Part shown: piece after piece, positions 1-8,045 of the stretch
Numbering within the stretch: position 1 is the stretch's first letter
Layout of the letters: every line of letters begins with the position of its first letter
From: Mesobacillus jeotgali
GTDB lineage: Bacteria > Bacillota > Bacilli > Bacillales > Cytobacillaceae
NCBI RefSeq assembly: GCF_002874535.1
Contig: NZ_CP025025.1
Span: 4,087,353-4,151,352, forward strand
Direction of reading: 5' to 3'
Length of the DNA: 64,000 bases
Notes under the pieces: generated by a model
Told to the model about the DNA's origin: nothing
The model's input: the letters and a program-made list of their open reading frames with translations, nothing else
The model's database searches: none
Program-made: the position numbers and the translations under genes

Positions 1-834
1 TAAAGGCACCAGCTGTTTGATATCTATTGTCAGCATGAAATGCGAAATAGATTGTTTCTGATTCAAATCGTACATTGAAGGAATCATTTTCGAAAAATGC
101 CCGCCGGAAAGAACTCCAGTTAAAATCTCTGCCATAAGTGCTAAACCAAAGCCTTTTGGCCCGCCAACAGGTGAAAGGAAACCACCATTTATGACATCAT
201 CCGGATCAGTAGTAGGTAAGCCCTTGGCATCTACACCCCAGTCTTCAGGGATTGACTGATTCTTTTCTTTTGCAAATAACACTTTACCAAAGGCCGTATT
301 ACTTAACGCCATATCCAAAACGATAGGATCTCCCTCAGTAGATGGTGCTGCAATGGAAATCGGGTTGTTTCCGATAACCTTTTCTGCTCCCCCAATCGCA
401 GGCATTAGCGGTGAAACATTACTGATGACAATCCCAATTTTGTCTTTCTTAGCCGCCATTAAAGAATAATAAGCCGTAATTCCAAAATGGTTGCTATTTT
501 TTACAGCTACTAATCCAATCCCCGATTCTTCTGCCTTCTCAATCGACTTTTCCATGGCTTTGTATGCAACAACCTGCCCAGCTCCATAATTGCCGTCCAG
601 AAGAGCCAGTACAGGGTTTTCCTGCTCTACGTTTATATCAACCTTATTAGTAATCATCCCTTTTTGGATTCGCTCTATATAGATGGGGAGCCTTAAAAAA
701 CCATGGCTATGTATCTCTCTTAAATCTGCTTCTAGTAAAACTTCAGTAATGATTTCTGCCTCTTCTTGAGGTACATCCACTTTCATCAATAATTGATTGG
801 AAAAATGCCTGATTTTATCTGGACTGATATTCAT
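1..834 (-). CDS. Ldh-family malate/L-lactate/ureidoglycolate-type dehydrogenase (partial)
   Basis: Not an isolated open frame because it runs off the left edge: reading the minus strand from the ATG at 834 gives 278 codons without a stop. The translation begins MNISPDKIRHFSNQL and contains the hallmarks of the NAD(P)-dependent Ldh_2 family (a fold distinct from classical lactate dehydrogenases): HSHGFLRLP near residue 42, KNSNHFGITAYY near 113, a conserved SNVSP segment, GNNPISIAAP and the GPKGFGLAL motif near 238. These enzymes oxidise 2-hydroxy acids in the cytoplasm. An AAAGGGG ribosome site lies just upstream. It sits 27 bases after the FAH-fold gene and belongs to the same operon under the GntR gene. 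The exact substrate cannot be read from sequence; the C-terminus is missing only because the window ends. Confidence 0.9.
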   Translation of the reverse strand, partial: MNISPDKIRHFSNQLLMKVDVPQEEAEIITEVLLEADLREIHSHGFLRLPIYIERIQKGMITNKVDINVEQENPVLALLDGNYGAGQVVAYKAMEKSIEKAEESGIGLVAVKNSNHFGITAYYSLMAAKKDKIGIVISNVSPLMPAIGGAEKVIGNNPISIAAPSTEGDPIVLDMALSNTAFGKVLFAKEKNQSIPEDWGVDAKGLPTTDPDDVINGGFLSPVGGPKGFGLALMAEILTGVLSGGHFSKMIPSMYDLNQKQSISHFMLTIDIKQLVPL

Positions 835-861
835 TTTGATCCCCTTTGTTAAAAGATTTCT

Positions 862-1665
862 TTATGCTGTATGAGGCTCCTCTGCCTGAAGGCCGGCTTG
901 TTTTGATCCATCTACAACTTTATTTCTTAATTTTCCAATTCCTTCAATCTCAAGTACTACTTCATCCTCAGGCTTAAGCGGTCCAACTCCAGATGGTGTA
1001 CCAGTTATGATAATGTCACCTGGATTCAATGTCATAACTTCAGAAACTTTCACAATTAGCGATTCTATATCGTGGATTAAGTCATCAGTATTGGAATGCT
1101 GTCTTACTTCTCCATTTACCGTTAATTTAATTTCAACATTATTTGGATTTAATTCTGTTTCAATAACGGGACCTAGTGGTTTAAATGTGGCAAATGACTT
1201 AGCTCTCGTAAATTGTCCATCCTTTTTCTGAAGATTGCGGTCAGAAACATCATTGCAGGCAGTATAACCGAACACATAATCCAGAGCTTCTTCTTTTTTA
1301 ACACCCTTTGCCTGTTTGCCGATTACAACAGCCAGTTCGGCCTCATAGTCAATTCGGTGGTCAAGATTAGGCAGAACAATTTCTTCTCCATCCGGTACGA
1401 TAGCCGTTGGAGAAACCATAAATATCATTGGTTCATCAGGAATTGCTTTTCCGCTTTCTTCCGCATGGAGTGCATAATTCAGGCCAATGGCAATAACTTG
1501 ACCTGGATTAACTGGTGGAAGCAGTTTCACGTCCGAGAGCTGGAATACCTCACCTGTAAACTTTGCTGATTCATTCAGAAAGTCTGAATCTAGTTGTCTA
1601 ATACTTTCTCCCTCTAAAACTCCAAATAAATTCTGACCATTTTTAACAAAACGTAAATACTTCAT
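862..1665 (-). CDS. Fumarylacetoacetate hydrolase (FAH) fold family protein
   Basis: The open frame extends to 1731, but AAGGAGG sits just before the ATG at 1665, so the protein is about 267 residues starting MKYLRFVKNGQNLFG. The FAH fold is clear: GLNYALHAEESG, the metal-site region DYEAELAVVIGK, the ACNDVSDRNLQ segment, KSFATFKPLGP and the TGTPSGVG loop. Family members are divalent-metal hydrolases, isomerases or decarboxylases acting on acylpyruvates and ring-cleavage products. It lies between the GntR regulator (25-base gap) and the dehydrogenase, suggesting a small organic-acid catabolic operon. Which reaction is catalysed is not decidable from sequence alone. Confidence 0.9.
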   Translation of the reverse strand: MKYLRFVKNGQNLFGVLEGESIRQLDSDFLNESAKFTGEVFQLSDVKLLPPVNPGQVIAIGLNYALHAEESGKAIPDEPMIFMVSPTAIVPDGEEIVLPNLDHRIDYEAELAVVIGKQAKGVKKEEALDYVFGYTACNDVSDRNLQKKDGQFTRAKSFATFKPLGPVIETELNPNNVEIKLTVNGEVRQHSNTDDLIHDIESLIVKVSEVMTLNPGDIIITGTPSGVGPLKPEDEVVLEIEGIGKLRNKVVDGSKQAGLQAEEPHTA

Positions 1666-1690
1666 TAAACCTTCCTCCTTAAGAAGTAAA

Positions 1691-2374
1691 TCATCTACTG
1701 TGGTTTGGGATAAGACTATTGATCTTGTCATAGTAATCTCTTTGATTGCGTCTGAGGATTTCTCTTCCAGCCCTTGTCTTATGCTTAATCATATAGCTTT
1801 CGGCAAGAATACTATCTTTCTCCAACAATGCATTGTAAATCAACTCATGCTCTTCAACTGACGCCTGAATGTGTTCGTCATTCCCTTTGAATAACGATGG
1901 GTAGCGTTTCGTGTTTGCCCAAAGGTCGTCAATCGTTCGGATCAATAGCTGGTTATTGCAAGCAGAGTAAATCTTATTGTGGAACTTAACATTCAAGGAT
2001 TCATATTCGCTGTAGTTCTTCTCTCCGAATGCCACAACTGAATCGTCTAAAATCTCCCTCAACTCCACTAAGTGGTCTTCCTTCAAACCTTCTACTGCCA
2101 AGCGGGTTGCAAGCCCTTCCAATTCTACCCGCAATTCAAAAATCTCCTGAATATCCTTAGACGATAACGTGCTGACAACCGCACCAACATGAGGTTTAAA
2201 CTCGATCAACTTATCAGAATCCAATTGACTAATCGCTTCCCTAACTGGAATTTCACTACTTTCGAATCTAATAGCTAGACGGCTGATAACAAGCTTTTCA
2301 CCAAATTCGTATTGACCATTAAGTATTTCTTCTTTAAGCGTTTGATAAATCATTTCTTTTTTTGTTCTGTACAT
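1691..2374 (-). CDS. GntR-family transcriptional regulator, FCD (FadR-like) subfamily
   Basis: A 227-residue regulator with an N-terminal winged helix (about residues 7-75, ending SEIPVREAISQLDSDKLIEFKPHVGAVV style) followed by an all-helical FCD ligand domain (about 80-215) with the typical ELR..LE..A..LA and H..F...I signatures; FCD domains usually bind a metal and a carboxylic acid effector. It heads the operon with the FAH-fold enzyme and the dehydrogenase, so it probably represses them and itself until the acid substrate appears. An AT-rich array of ATCATATATGAT-type palindromes lies just upstream and is the likely operator. An AAGGAG lies 13 bases before the ATG, a slightly long spacing. 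Confidence 0.9.
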   Translation of the reverse strand: MYRTKKEMIYQTLKEEILNGQYEFGEKLVISRLAIRFESSEIPVREAISQLDSDKLIEFKPHVGAVVSTLSSKDIQEIFELRVELEGLATRLAVEGLKEDHLVELREILDDSVVAFGEKNYSEYESLNVKFHNKIYSACNNQLLIRTIDDLWANTKRYPSLFKGNDEHIQASVEEHELIYNALLEKDSILAESYMIKHKTRAGREILRRNQRDYYDKINSLIPNHSR

Positions 2375-2402
2375 ACGAGACTCGCCGCTCCTTAAAATTC
2401 AA

Positions 2403-2430
2403 ATCATATATGATATATGATATATGATAC
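2403..2430. promoter_or_regulatory. Candidate GntR operator, overlapping palindromes
   Basis: ATCATATATGAT at 2403-2414 is a perfect 12-base palindrome and the TGATATA heptamer is then repeated in phase to 2430. It lies about 30-55 bases upstream of the GntR start, where autoregulation would be expected. The assignment to the GntR protein is inferred from position only. Confidence 0.45.
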
Positions 2431-2599
2431 ATATTAATATATATTCAGTCAACCGTGAATATTTAGAATATTATTGAAAATATAAAAGAAACATGGCAGT
2501 GGGCCAATTGCATAATATAGTATAGGGCCGGTAAAATGGTGGAAATTCTAAAGTTATGCATAAATAAAAATATATTGGAGTAAGAACTAAAAATTAAAA

Positions 2600-2634
2600 G
2601 GCATGATGAGCTAGTAAACACCGCTCATCATGCC
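2600..2634. terminator. Rho-independent terminator-like hairpin
   Basis: A perfect 12-base stem, GGCATGATGAGC at 2600-2611 pairing with GCTCATCATGCC at 2623-2634, with an 11-base loop. It is followed by TTCTTTC on the plus strand and preceded by an A-rich run, so it could act in either direction. It lies between the GntR promoter region and a relic, so the transcript it originally served is uncertain. Confidence 0.6.
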
Positions 2635-2762
2635 TTCTTTCGTGAAAAACTTCCGATTGTCACCTTTGGGACATAGGGTCTCATGTCTTATTCCTGTATC
2701 TCATTAAACAGAGGAACTTTTAATTATAAAAAGAGAATAATGTTTGGCAAAAAAATCAACAG

Positions 2763-2965
2763 TCAAATTAGTGGCTGTAGCTTTGATCTATCAAACTCTT
2801 CCATTGTGAAAGTTATTTCTTCTACGGTATTAAACAATGGATTGTTATGAGTATAGACATACTTCGCCCTTCATCATCAATCTTAGTTGAAGGCCTTAAA
2901 TTAAAAAGCTTTAACTCTTTACCAAGAATCTGCTTGCCTCAGCAATTTCATGGTTGGTTTCGTAT
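2763..2965 (-). pseudogene. Small degraded gene relic
   Basis: On the minus strand, two frames join into a protein-like string: QILGKELKLFNLRPSTK followed (after a one-base shift near 2852) by YVYTHNNPLFNTVEEI, ending ...KLQPLI and TGA at 2763. An upstream stretch in another frame reads TNHEIAEAS. The mix of frames without intact start suggests a decayed short gene. I do not recognise the family. Its upstream end meets the 131-base repeat copy starting near 2969. Confidence 0.35.
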
Positions 2966-2968
2966 AGT

Positions 2969-3100
2969 TATAAAACCATCAATACTAGGACAACCTAACC
3001 GTCAGCAAAACTATGACATCCACAAAGACCCAGGAATCGTCCATTTTATTAGAAATCTCGTAAGACGAAAGAAGCAAAAGGTACGTCCCCACGCTTCACC
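2969..3100. repeat. Long intergenic REP-type repeat, copy A
   Basis: About 131 bases that recur at 7143-7272 and 20018-20150 with roughly three quarters or more identity by eye. All copies run from an ATAAAAC..AATAC..GGACAACCT start through AAAGACCCAGG to a terminal hairpin; here the hairpin is 3071-3097, GAAGCA pairing with CGCTTC around a GGTACGTCCCC loop. The short open frame crossing it (2847-3116) has no coding support. See the REP findings. Confidence 0.75.
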
Positions 3101-3210
3101 ATGCAGTCATTCCTAACTTATTTGTTATAATAGAAAACTGATTATTACGGGTTCTGATCACTTATTAAAACTTTAGGATATGTAGATAATAATCTGTCAG
3201 GAGGGAAATA

Positions 3211-4713
3211 ATGAGGAATTTTTCTGGAATACATAAGCTTTTTCTATTATTATGCCTTATGGTATTTAGTACCATGGTAAGTGTTTTACCTGTATTTGCT
3301 GATGATTTCGGTCCTTCAGAATGGAGCCAATACAGATTGAATCCTGAGAACAATCCAGTTTACCACAGTGAGTTCGATTCTATATTAAAAGATATTATTA
3401 ATACCGGTGATGAAATTCGTTCAACTCCAGTTGTTATCGGAAATAATGTTTTCATAGGAAATCATAATTCTGGAGACATATACTCTTATAATTTAATTAA
3501 TAAAAAAATGAATTGGCAAACAAAAGCACCCAATTGGATTCATTCTGAAATTATATATGTAAACAATCAATTATTTGTTGGTTTCGGAAATCGTTTCTAT
3601 CAAAAAGATGGCACGAGGGGTACAGGAAAAAGTGGGCTGATGAGTCTGGATCCTCAATCAGGAGAGATTTTATGGACTTTTAAAACTAAAGGCGAAGTTA
3701 TGCCAACTCCTGCGTATTATGATGGTACTGTTTATATAACTACAGGGGATAAGCATTTATATGCTGTTGACCCCAAAAGCGGTACGGAAAAATGGAAATT
3801 AAAAATAGGTCATGTAGTTAGCATGTCTTCACCCAACATAAAGGATGGAATATTATATGTTGGCGGTGGTCTTCCCTATCCATACAGTTTCTTTGGGATT
3901 GATTTAACTACTAAGCAAATATTATGGGAGACTGAATTTAATAATGTATATGCTGGCTTAGATGACGTACCTCCGGTGATTTTTGAAAATTTAGTGATAA
4001 CAACAGCTTTAGAACGAACTGATAAAATATTAAGTGTAAGAGAAGTATATGAGAGAAAAGGAATAATCCAAGCCTATAAACAAATGATTAAACTTGCAAT
4101 AGGAGACTTAATTAACAAACCTCCTTTGTCACTACCGAATCATGTAATGTATGCTATGGATATTAAATCTGGAGAAGTTATTTGGAAAGAAAGTCTTGGT
4201 ATTGGTCCTATGGTTTCCAATAACAAATCTGGTGCACCTATTGTATATGAGGGAAAAATATTCGTTGGGAGCCCAATTAACGAGACTTTTTATTCCTATG
4301 ATGCTAAAAAGGGAAAAAAGCTATGGGCCTATAAAAGTAATGTAAACAAGGTACCACCAGTAGCAGATAAAGGTGTAGTATATTTTACAGATACCAAAGG
4401 TCTGGTTTATGCTTTTAATGTGGAAAATGGTGAGTTATTAGGAAAGAAATATTTAGGCGGAAAGCTGTCTCCCTCTGGACCTGTCCTTATGAATGACCAC
4501 TTAATTGTGGGGAGCCAAAATTCAAATGTCTATGTTTTACCTACTAATGATATCATTGGTGAAAATGATAGTAGTCCTGAACATCCTAATGTCAACGACA
4601 AGACAACGGAAAGTATATATTTATTTATCTTTTTAGTATATATAGTTCCAATCATAGCTCTCATAATCTTCTTGGGAGTAACCATCTTTGCTATTAAAAA
4701 ACTTAGAAAATAA
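3211..4713 (+). CDS. Secreted, C-terminally membrane-anchored PQQ-like beta-propeller protein
   Basis: A 500-residue protein with an AGGAGG ribosome site. Residues 1-30 form a signal peptide (hydrophobic run LFLLLCLMVFSTMVSVL, cleavage likely after VFA). Residues 60-445 contain several PQQ/BamB-type propeller blades with the repeat form LY.VDP.SG...W, for example HLYAVDPKSGTEKW and MYAMDIKSGEVIW. A C-terminal transmembrane helix (about 472-496) ends in KKLRK, so the propeller faces outside the membrane. No catalytic residues for alcohol dehydrogenase activity are evident; a scaffolding or binding role is more likely. It stands alone with its own strong terminator. Confidence 0.85.
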   Translation: MRNFSGIHKLFLLLCLMVFSTMVSVLPVFADDFGPSEWSQYRLNPENNPVYHSEFDSILKDIINTGDEIRSTPVVIGNNVFIGNHNSGDIYSYNLINKKMNWQTKAPNWIHSEIIYVNNQLFVGFGNRFYQKDGTRGTGKSGLMSLDPQSGEILWTFKTKGEVMPTPAYYDGTVYITTGDKHLYAVDPKSGTEKWKLKIGHVVSMSSPNIKDGILYVGGGLPYPYSFFGIDLTTKQILWETEFNNVYAGLDDVPPVIFENLVITTALERTDKILSVREVYERKGIIQAYKQMIKLAIGDLINKPPLSLPNHVMYAMDIKSGEVIWKESLGIGPMVSNNKSGAPIVYEGKIFVGSPINETFYSYDAKKGKKLWAYKSNVNKVPPVADKGVVYFTDTKGLVYAFNVENGELLGKKYLGGKLSPSGPVLMNDHLIVGSQNSNVYVLPTNDIIGENDSSPEHPNVNDKTTESIYLFIFLVYIVPIIALIIFLGVTIFAIKKLRK

Positions 4714-4721
4714 CTAGAAGA

Positions 4722-4767
4722 AAAAACACCAAGTTGTTCTGTTAACACTGAACAACTTGGTGTTTTT
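4722..4767. terminator. Bidirectional intrinsic terminator
   Basis: Perfect 18-base stem (AAAAACACCAAGTTGTTC at 4722-4739 with its complement at 4750-4767) ending in a T run, directly after the propeller gene. Confidence 0.9.
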
Positions 4768-4895
4768 CAACTTTTGTAATTCTTAACTGCTTTTAGCTTA
4801 AACTGAGCATTATAGGAGATTGATCTTTCAGAAGCGCTAAAAGTAATTTAATCTAAAAATAATCATTGTAAACTTTGGCCTTTAATCAAACACAA

Positions 4896-4937
4896 AACTC
4901 CTCCGCATTACAAAAGTAATGAAGGAGTTCTTTTTTG
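4896..4937 (+). terminator. Intrinsic terminator without an obvious gene
   Basis: AACTCCT..CGCATTAC pairs with GTAATG..AGGAGTT around an AAAA loop and is followed by CTTTTTT. No intact gene precedes it, so it may be the remnant of a lost transcription unit or a back-up for the propeller gene. The rest of 4770-5150 shows no coding signal. Confidence 0.7.
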
Positions 4938-5154
4938 GTAAAAAGCTTGGCGACAGCTGGAGTAGTAAATTAAATTAACTAGCTAGTATACATAGACACT
5001 CCTCTTCTATTCCATAAAATATGATAACTTATATTAAATATAATAATTATGGAAATTTTGTAGAAAAATGGCGAATTTATGTTTAACATAGGTATTAAGT
5101 ACTGCGGAGGGTTTTTCACTATAAGTAAAGGAGGAGAGAATTTCATATTTTAGG

Positions 5155-5210
5155 AAGGATTTCCGCGTTTATTCCTTGATTTAAGGCTGGGCGTAATACC
5201 ATCCTTTTTT
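5155..5210 (+). promoter_or_regulatory. Possible 5' leader attenuator before the CWB2 gene
   Basis: AAGGAT (5155-5160) can pair with ATCCTT (5201-5206), which is followed by TTTT; an inner CCTT/AAGG hairpin sits at 5174-5186. It is about 140 bases upstream of the next start on the same strand, so it could be a conditional terminator in a leader, or simply the terminator of a lost unit. Confidence 0.3.
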
Positions 5211-5349
5211 CATCAGGCCTATAAGGAATCTGACAAATGATATTTTTCAACACTTTTACTAGCAACATTTTTAAAGACGTGTGGAAAGTAACAAACTGCT
5301 TACCTACTGTTTATTAAAGTATTTACATAGAATTTGAGGGGGAACAAAG

Positions 5350-6744
5350 TTGAACAGGATATTTTTCTTATTTTTAGCATTATTAGCATTGTCCATATTC
5401 CCAACAGATGCATCTGCTCAGGAATTGGATCGTATTGCTGGGGACAATCGTTATGAAACGAGCTTGGAATTTTCAAAGCGTATTCCAGCTAATAGACTGG
5501 ATTATGTAATTGTTACAAGCGGTAATAACTTTCCCGATTCTTTGGCGGGAGGAGTATTAAGCAGTACTTTAAACGGAAATGTTATTTTAGTAGATGATAG
5601 TAAAGTAAGTAAGGTCATTACCGAAGCTGAACGGGTGTTGAAGAGTAACGGAAAAGTCCTGATCCTTGGTGGAGAGATGGCTGTTTCAAAAAATGTAGAA
5701 AATGCACTAAAGAAACATTTTATTGTAGAACGTATCGGTGGTGTTAATCGAGTTGATACTTCGATAAAAATCGCAGATCGTGTAAACACAAATCCATCTG
5801 AAATCATCATAGTGAGTGGTAATAACTTCGCAGATGCGCTATCAATCGTGCCATATGCAGCTTTACAGTTTATTCCCATTCTATTAAATACAGATTCAAA
5901 TGATTTGAATCAAGAAATAAAAGACTACATAGAAGCACATTCTACTTCAAAAGTAACCATTATTGGTGGTGAAGCTGCGGTACCAAATCAAGCACAAAAG
6001 TATATAGAAAATAGAGATATTGTCGTGGAGAGGGTAGCGGGCAGCAGTCGTTATGACACATCTTTAGCAATAGCAAATACCTACTTCCCTGGTGCCAAAA
6101 AAACAGGAATAGCAAGTGGTATCAATTTTCCAGATGCACTTAGTGGAAGTGGACTAGCATTAAGACAATCTATGCCTATCATATTAACTCATCCTGTTAA
6201 TAGTAATAACACTGTACTTAACTATATGAAAAAGATGGATAGTTTATATGTGTTTGGAGGAGAGGCAGCTTTACCAAATAAGGCGGTAGGCCGTTATACT
6301 GTGTTAGACATTCCGTTTAATGCCAGAACGGAACTAACTTATTTTCATAAAGACCTTGGAAATTTGACAATGGTTTTTGACCCGAAGTTTGCCAAAGATA
6401 AACCTACTCTAGAAGGTAGAGGAATCAAGACTATAGGAGTCAAAGGAAATGGAGTAGCAAAGAGCTATTATGAATTAGATGATAAAGTAATAAGGCATGA
6501 AGTTTTTATTACTCTTGAAGGGACCTTAGAAAAAGGGGATTTTGGAGTAGGAACGGATGCCCGAATAAGTGCAAGCAGAAAAAGGGAAATAAAAACTGAT
6601 GGTAGATTAACTCATATAGATAATGCTATAATGGATATGCAAAACCTTTATTGGGATATAGTATACCTACAGAAAACGAACCGAAATGGTACGACTGTTT
6701 ATACGGGTACGATCAATAACCACCCGGATTTTATTTTAAATTAG
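5350..6744 (+). CDS. Secreted protein with three cell-wall-binding (CWB2) repeats
   Basis: A 464-residue protein starting at TTG with GAGGGGG upstream. Signal peptide 1-23 (FFLFLALLALSIF, then DASA). Three CWB2 units (about 24-112, 113-206, 207-300), each with RI.G.NRY.TS, a NF.D.L.G segment and ..GG...V; these anchor proteins non-covalently to secondary wall polymers. The C-terminal 160 residues (from about 305) do not match a family I recognise; the segment is beta-rich and probably the functional, surface-exposed part. Single-gene unit with its own terminator. It is one of four CWB2 genes in this window. Confidence 0.88.
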   Translation: MNRIFFLFLALLALSIFPTDASAQELDRIAGDNRYETSLEFSKRIPANRLDYVIVTSGNNFPDSLAGGVLSSTLNGNVILVDDSKVSKVITEAERVLKSNGKVLILGGEMAVSKNVENALKKHFIVERIGGVNRVDTSIKIADRVNTNPSEIIIVSGNNFADALSIVPYAALQFIPILLNTDSNDLNQEIKDYIEAHSTSKVTIIGGEAAVPNQAQKYIENRDIVVERVAGSSRYDTSLAIANTYFPGAKKTGIASGINFPDALSGSGLALRQSMPIILTHPVNSNNTVLNYMKKMDSLYVFGGEAALPNKAVGRYTVLDIPFNARTELTYFHKDLGNLTMVFDPKFAKDKPTLEGRGIKTIGVKGNGVAKSYYELDDKVIRHEVFITLEGTLEKGDFGVGTDARISASRKREIKTDGRLTHIDNAIMDMQNLYWDIVYLQKTNRNGTTVYTGTINNHPDFILN

Positions 6745-6749
6745 AATTT

Positions 6750-6780
6750 ATCCCAATAGGGTGAACCCTATTGGGATTTT
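6750..6780 (+). terminator. Intrinsic terminator of the CWB2 gene
   Basis: Perfect 12-base stem ATCCCAATAGGG / CCCTATTGGGAT with a GTGAA-type loop followed by TTTTA, directly after the stop codon. Confidence 0.9.
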
Positions 6781-6881
6781 ATGTGTTACGCTAATTATTT
6801 CCCATACATATGCATAAACCAATGTAGAGACTAAAATGTCGCTTGCTGAGCAGTTATTGTTGTTTTGCTCTAACGCTGGTC

Positions 6882-7102
6882 CTACTCCACATCATCTGTC
6901 AGATCAAAAAATTTCATCTGGAATTGAAATCCTTCAAATCTTTTAATTAGCTCGCCTAATTGTCTCTTCAGGCACAGTCTCTAGCATAACTCCTATTTCT
7001 TTAGAAACTATTGTTAAAACAGCTGTCACAAAGTCGCTCCTTCCCCTCATCAATTAATATAATTGAAGCCTTTCTAACCAGACAACGATCACATTTATTC
7101 AT
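6882..7102 (-). pseudogene. Frameshifted small zinc-ribbon protein relic
   Basis: From an ATG at 7102 the minus strand reads MNKCDRCLVRKASIILI then EGKERLCDSC, two CxxC pairs typical of a small zinc ribbon, before a stop. Shifting frame gives TIVSKEIGVMLETVPEE, and a second shift gives QLGELIKRFEGFQFQMKFF ending at TAG (6882). Two frameshifts mean it no longer encodes an intact protein. The beginning resembles short CxxC proteins common in Bacillus, but the exact family is not certain. The long REP copy B lies about 40 bases upstream of its start. Confidence 0.55.
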
Positions 7103-7142
7103 TTGCCTCTCTCACACTTAGAACATTTCAAAATACAGGACA

Positions 7143-7272
7143 TATAAACTAACAATACTCGGACAACCTGACTGTCAGCAATCTAATTCGACATTCAAAG
7201 AGACCCAGGAATCCCTCTTATTCTCAAAAGATTCGTAACACGTAAGAAGCAAAAGGTACGTCCCCATGCTTC
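7143..7272. repeat. Long intergenic REP-type repeat, copy B
   Basis: Second copy of the 131-base repeat (see 2969-3100). Its terminal hairpin GAAGC...TGCTTC is at 7246-7272. The last bases abut the stop codon of the thioredoxin-like gene (TAG read from 7274-7272), so the repeat sits exactly at the 3' end of that gene. Confidence 0.78.
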
Positions 7273-7886
7273 TACAGTGGGAGGAATTCACGCATGAATT
7301 TTTCTAACCCTTCTGAATCATAATATCCTGGGGAACCTGCGACAGGCTGTCCTTGATCTATCAGGATGGTATATGGGGTTGTGTTCACTTGGAATTTTTT
7401 CGCTAAGTCTGGAAATTGTTCTATTGGAATGTTAACAAATATCATGTCTGGAACACGTTTTTTCATTTCTGGCTGATTCTGAATCATATTGTAAGATGGC
7501 TGGGTATTTGCGAAACAGGAATTATCAAAGAAAGTCATGGTTAAATACCTTGTATTCGCTGCTAACATATTAAGGTCTTCCATATTCCTTATTTTATAGA
7601 TATTTCCTTGTTTCAAAATCTCCTGGTGCCTTTGTTCAATAGATATAGCCTGCGGGCTTTCCTGTTTTTGAACATCGATCTTTTTCTGCTCTTCTTCAAT
7701 ATTCTCTGCCACTTCTTCAGCCTCCGTCACCGCTTCTGCAACAGGTTCCTTATGAACCGGTATCACTTCAGCTTTAACTGATTGGTCTTCCTTCTTATTC
7801 AACTCATTTTGCTCTTCATTCCTAAACAATACCAGGCTTAAGCCTATAAATATAATTGGTATGAGTAATAAAAGGCTTTTTTTCAT
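7272..7886 (-). CDS. Membrane-anchored thioredoxin-like protein with a single active-site-position cysteine
   Basis: A 204-residue protein: N-terminal membrane anchor (about 4-21), an acidic low-complexity linker (25-80, rich in E, V and A) and a C-terminal thioredoxin-like domain (about 85-204) with the expected cis-proline at P171 (NTTPYTILID). At the usual CxxC position it has DNSCFANT, so only C124 remains and the resolving cysteine is an asparagine. Family knowledge: single-cysteine forms can bind or isomerise but do not carry out the full dithiol cycle. It faces outside the membrane. The gene stands alone, minus strand, after the lipoprotein gene; the start has AAGGGAA upstream. Confidence 0.75.
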   Translation of the reverse strand: MKKSLLLLIPIIFIGLSLVLFRNEEQNELNKKEDQSVKAEVIPVHKEPVAEAVTEAEEVAENIEEEQKKIDVQKQESPQAISIEQRHQEILKQGNIYKIRNMEDLNMLAANTRYLTMTFFDNSCFANTQPSYNMIQNQPEMKKRVPDMIFVNIPIEQFPDLAKKFQVNTTPYTILIDQGQPVAGSPGYYDSEGLEKFMREFLPL

Positions 7887-8045
7887 CTTTTTTCCCTTCC
7901 TAATTATTATCTTTCTTTTAAAGGGTCTCCGCAGAGTCTCCTGGGTGCCTGTCGGGAAAGTGGCTTAACATGTTCTGCTGCTTCCGAAGGACATGCGAAG
8001 CCCCAACTTCCTTTTTAGCCGAGAAAGCATTTACCCCGCCTTCCT

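Noticed and set aside
2847-3116. 89-codon plus-strand frame
   Set aside because: It runs through repeat copy A, has no ribosome site, and the other two copies of the repeat do not keep the frame.
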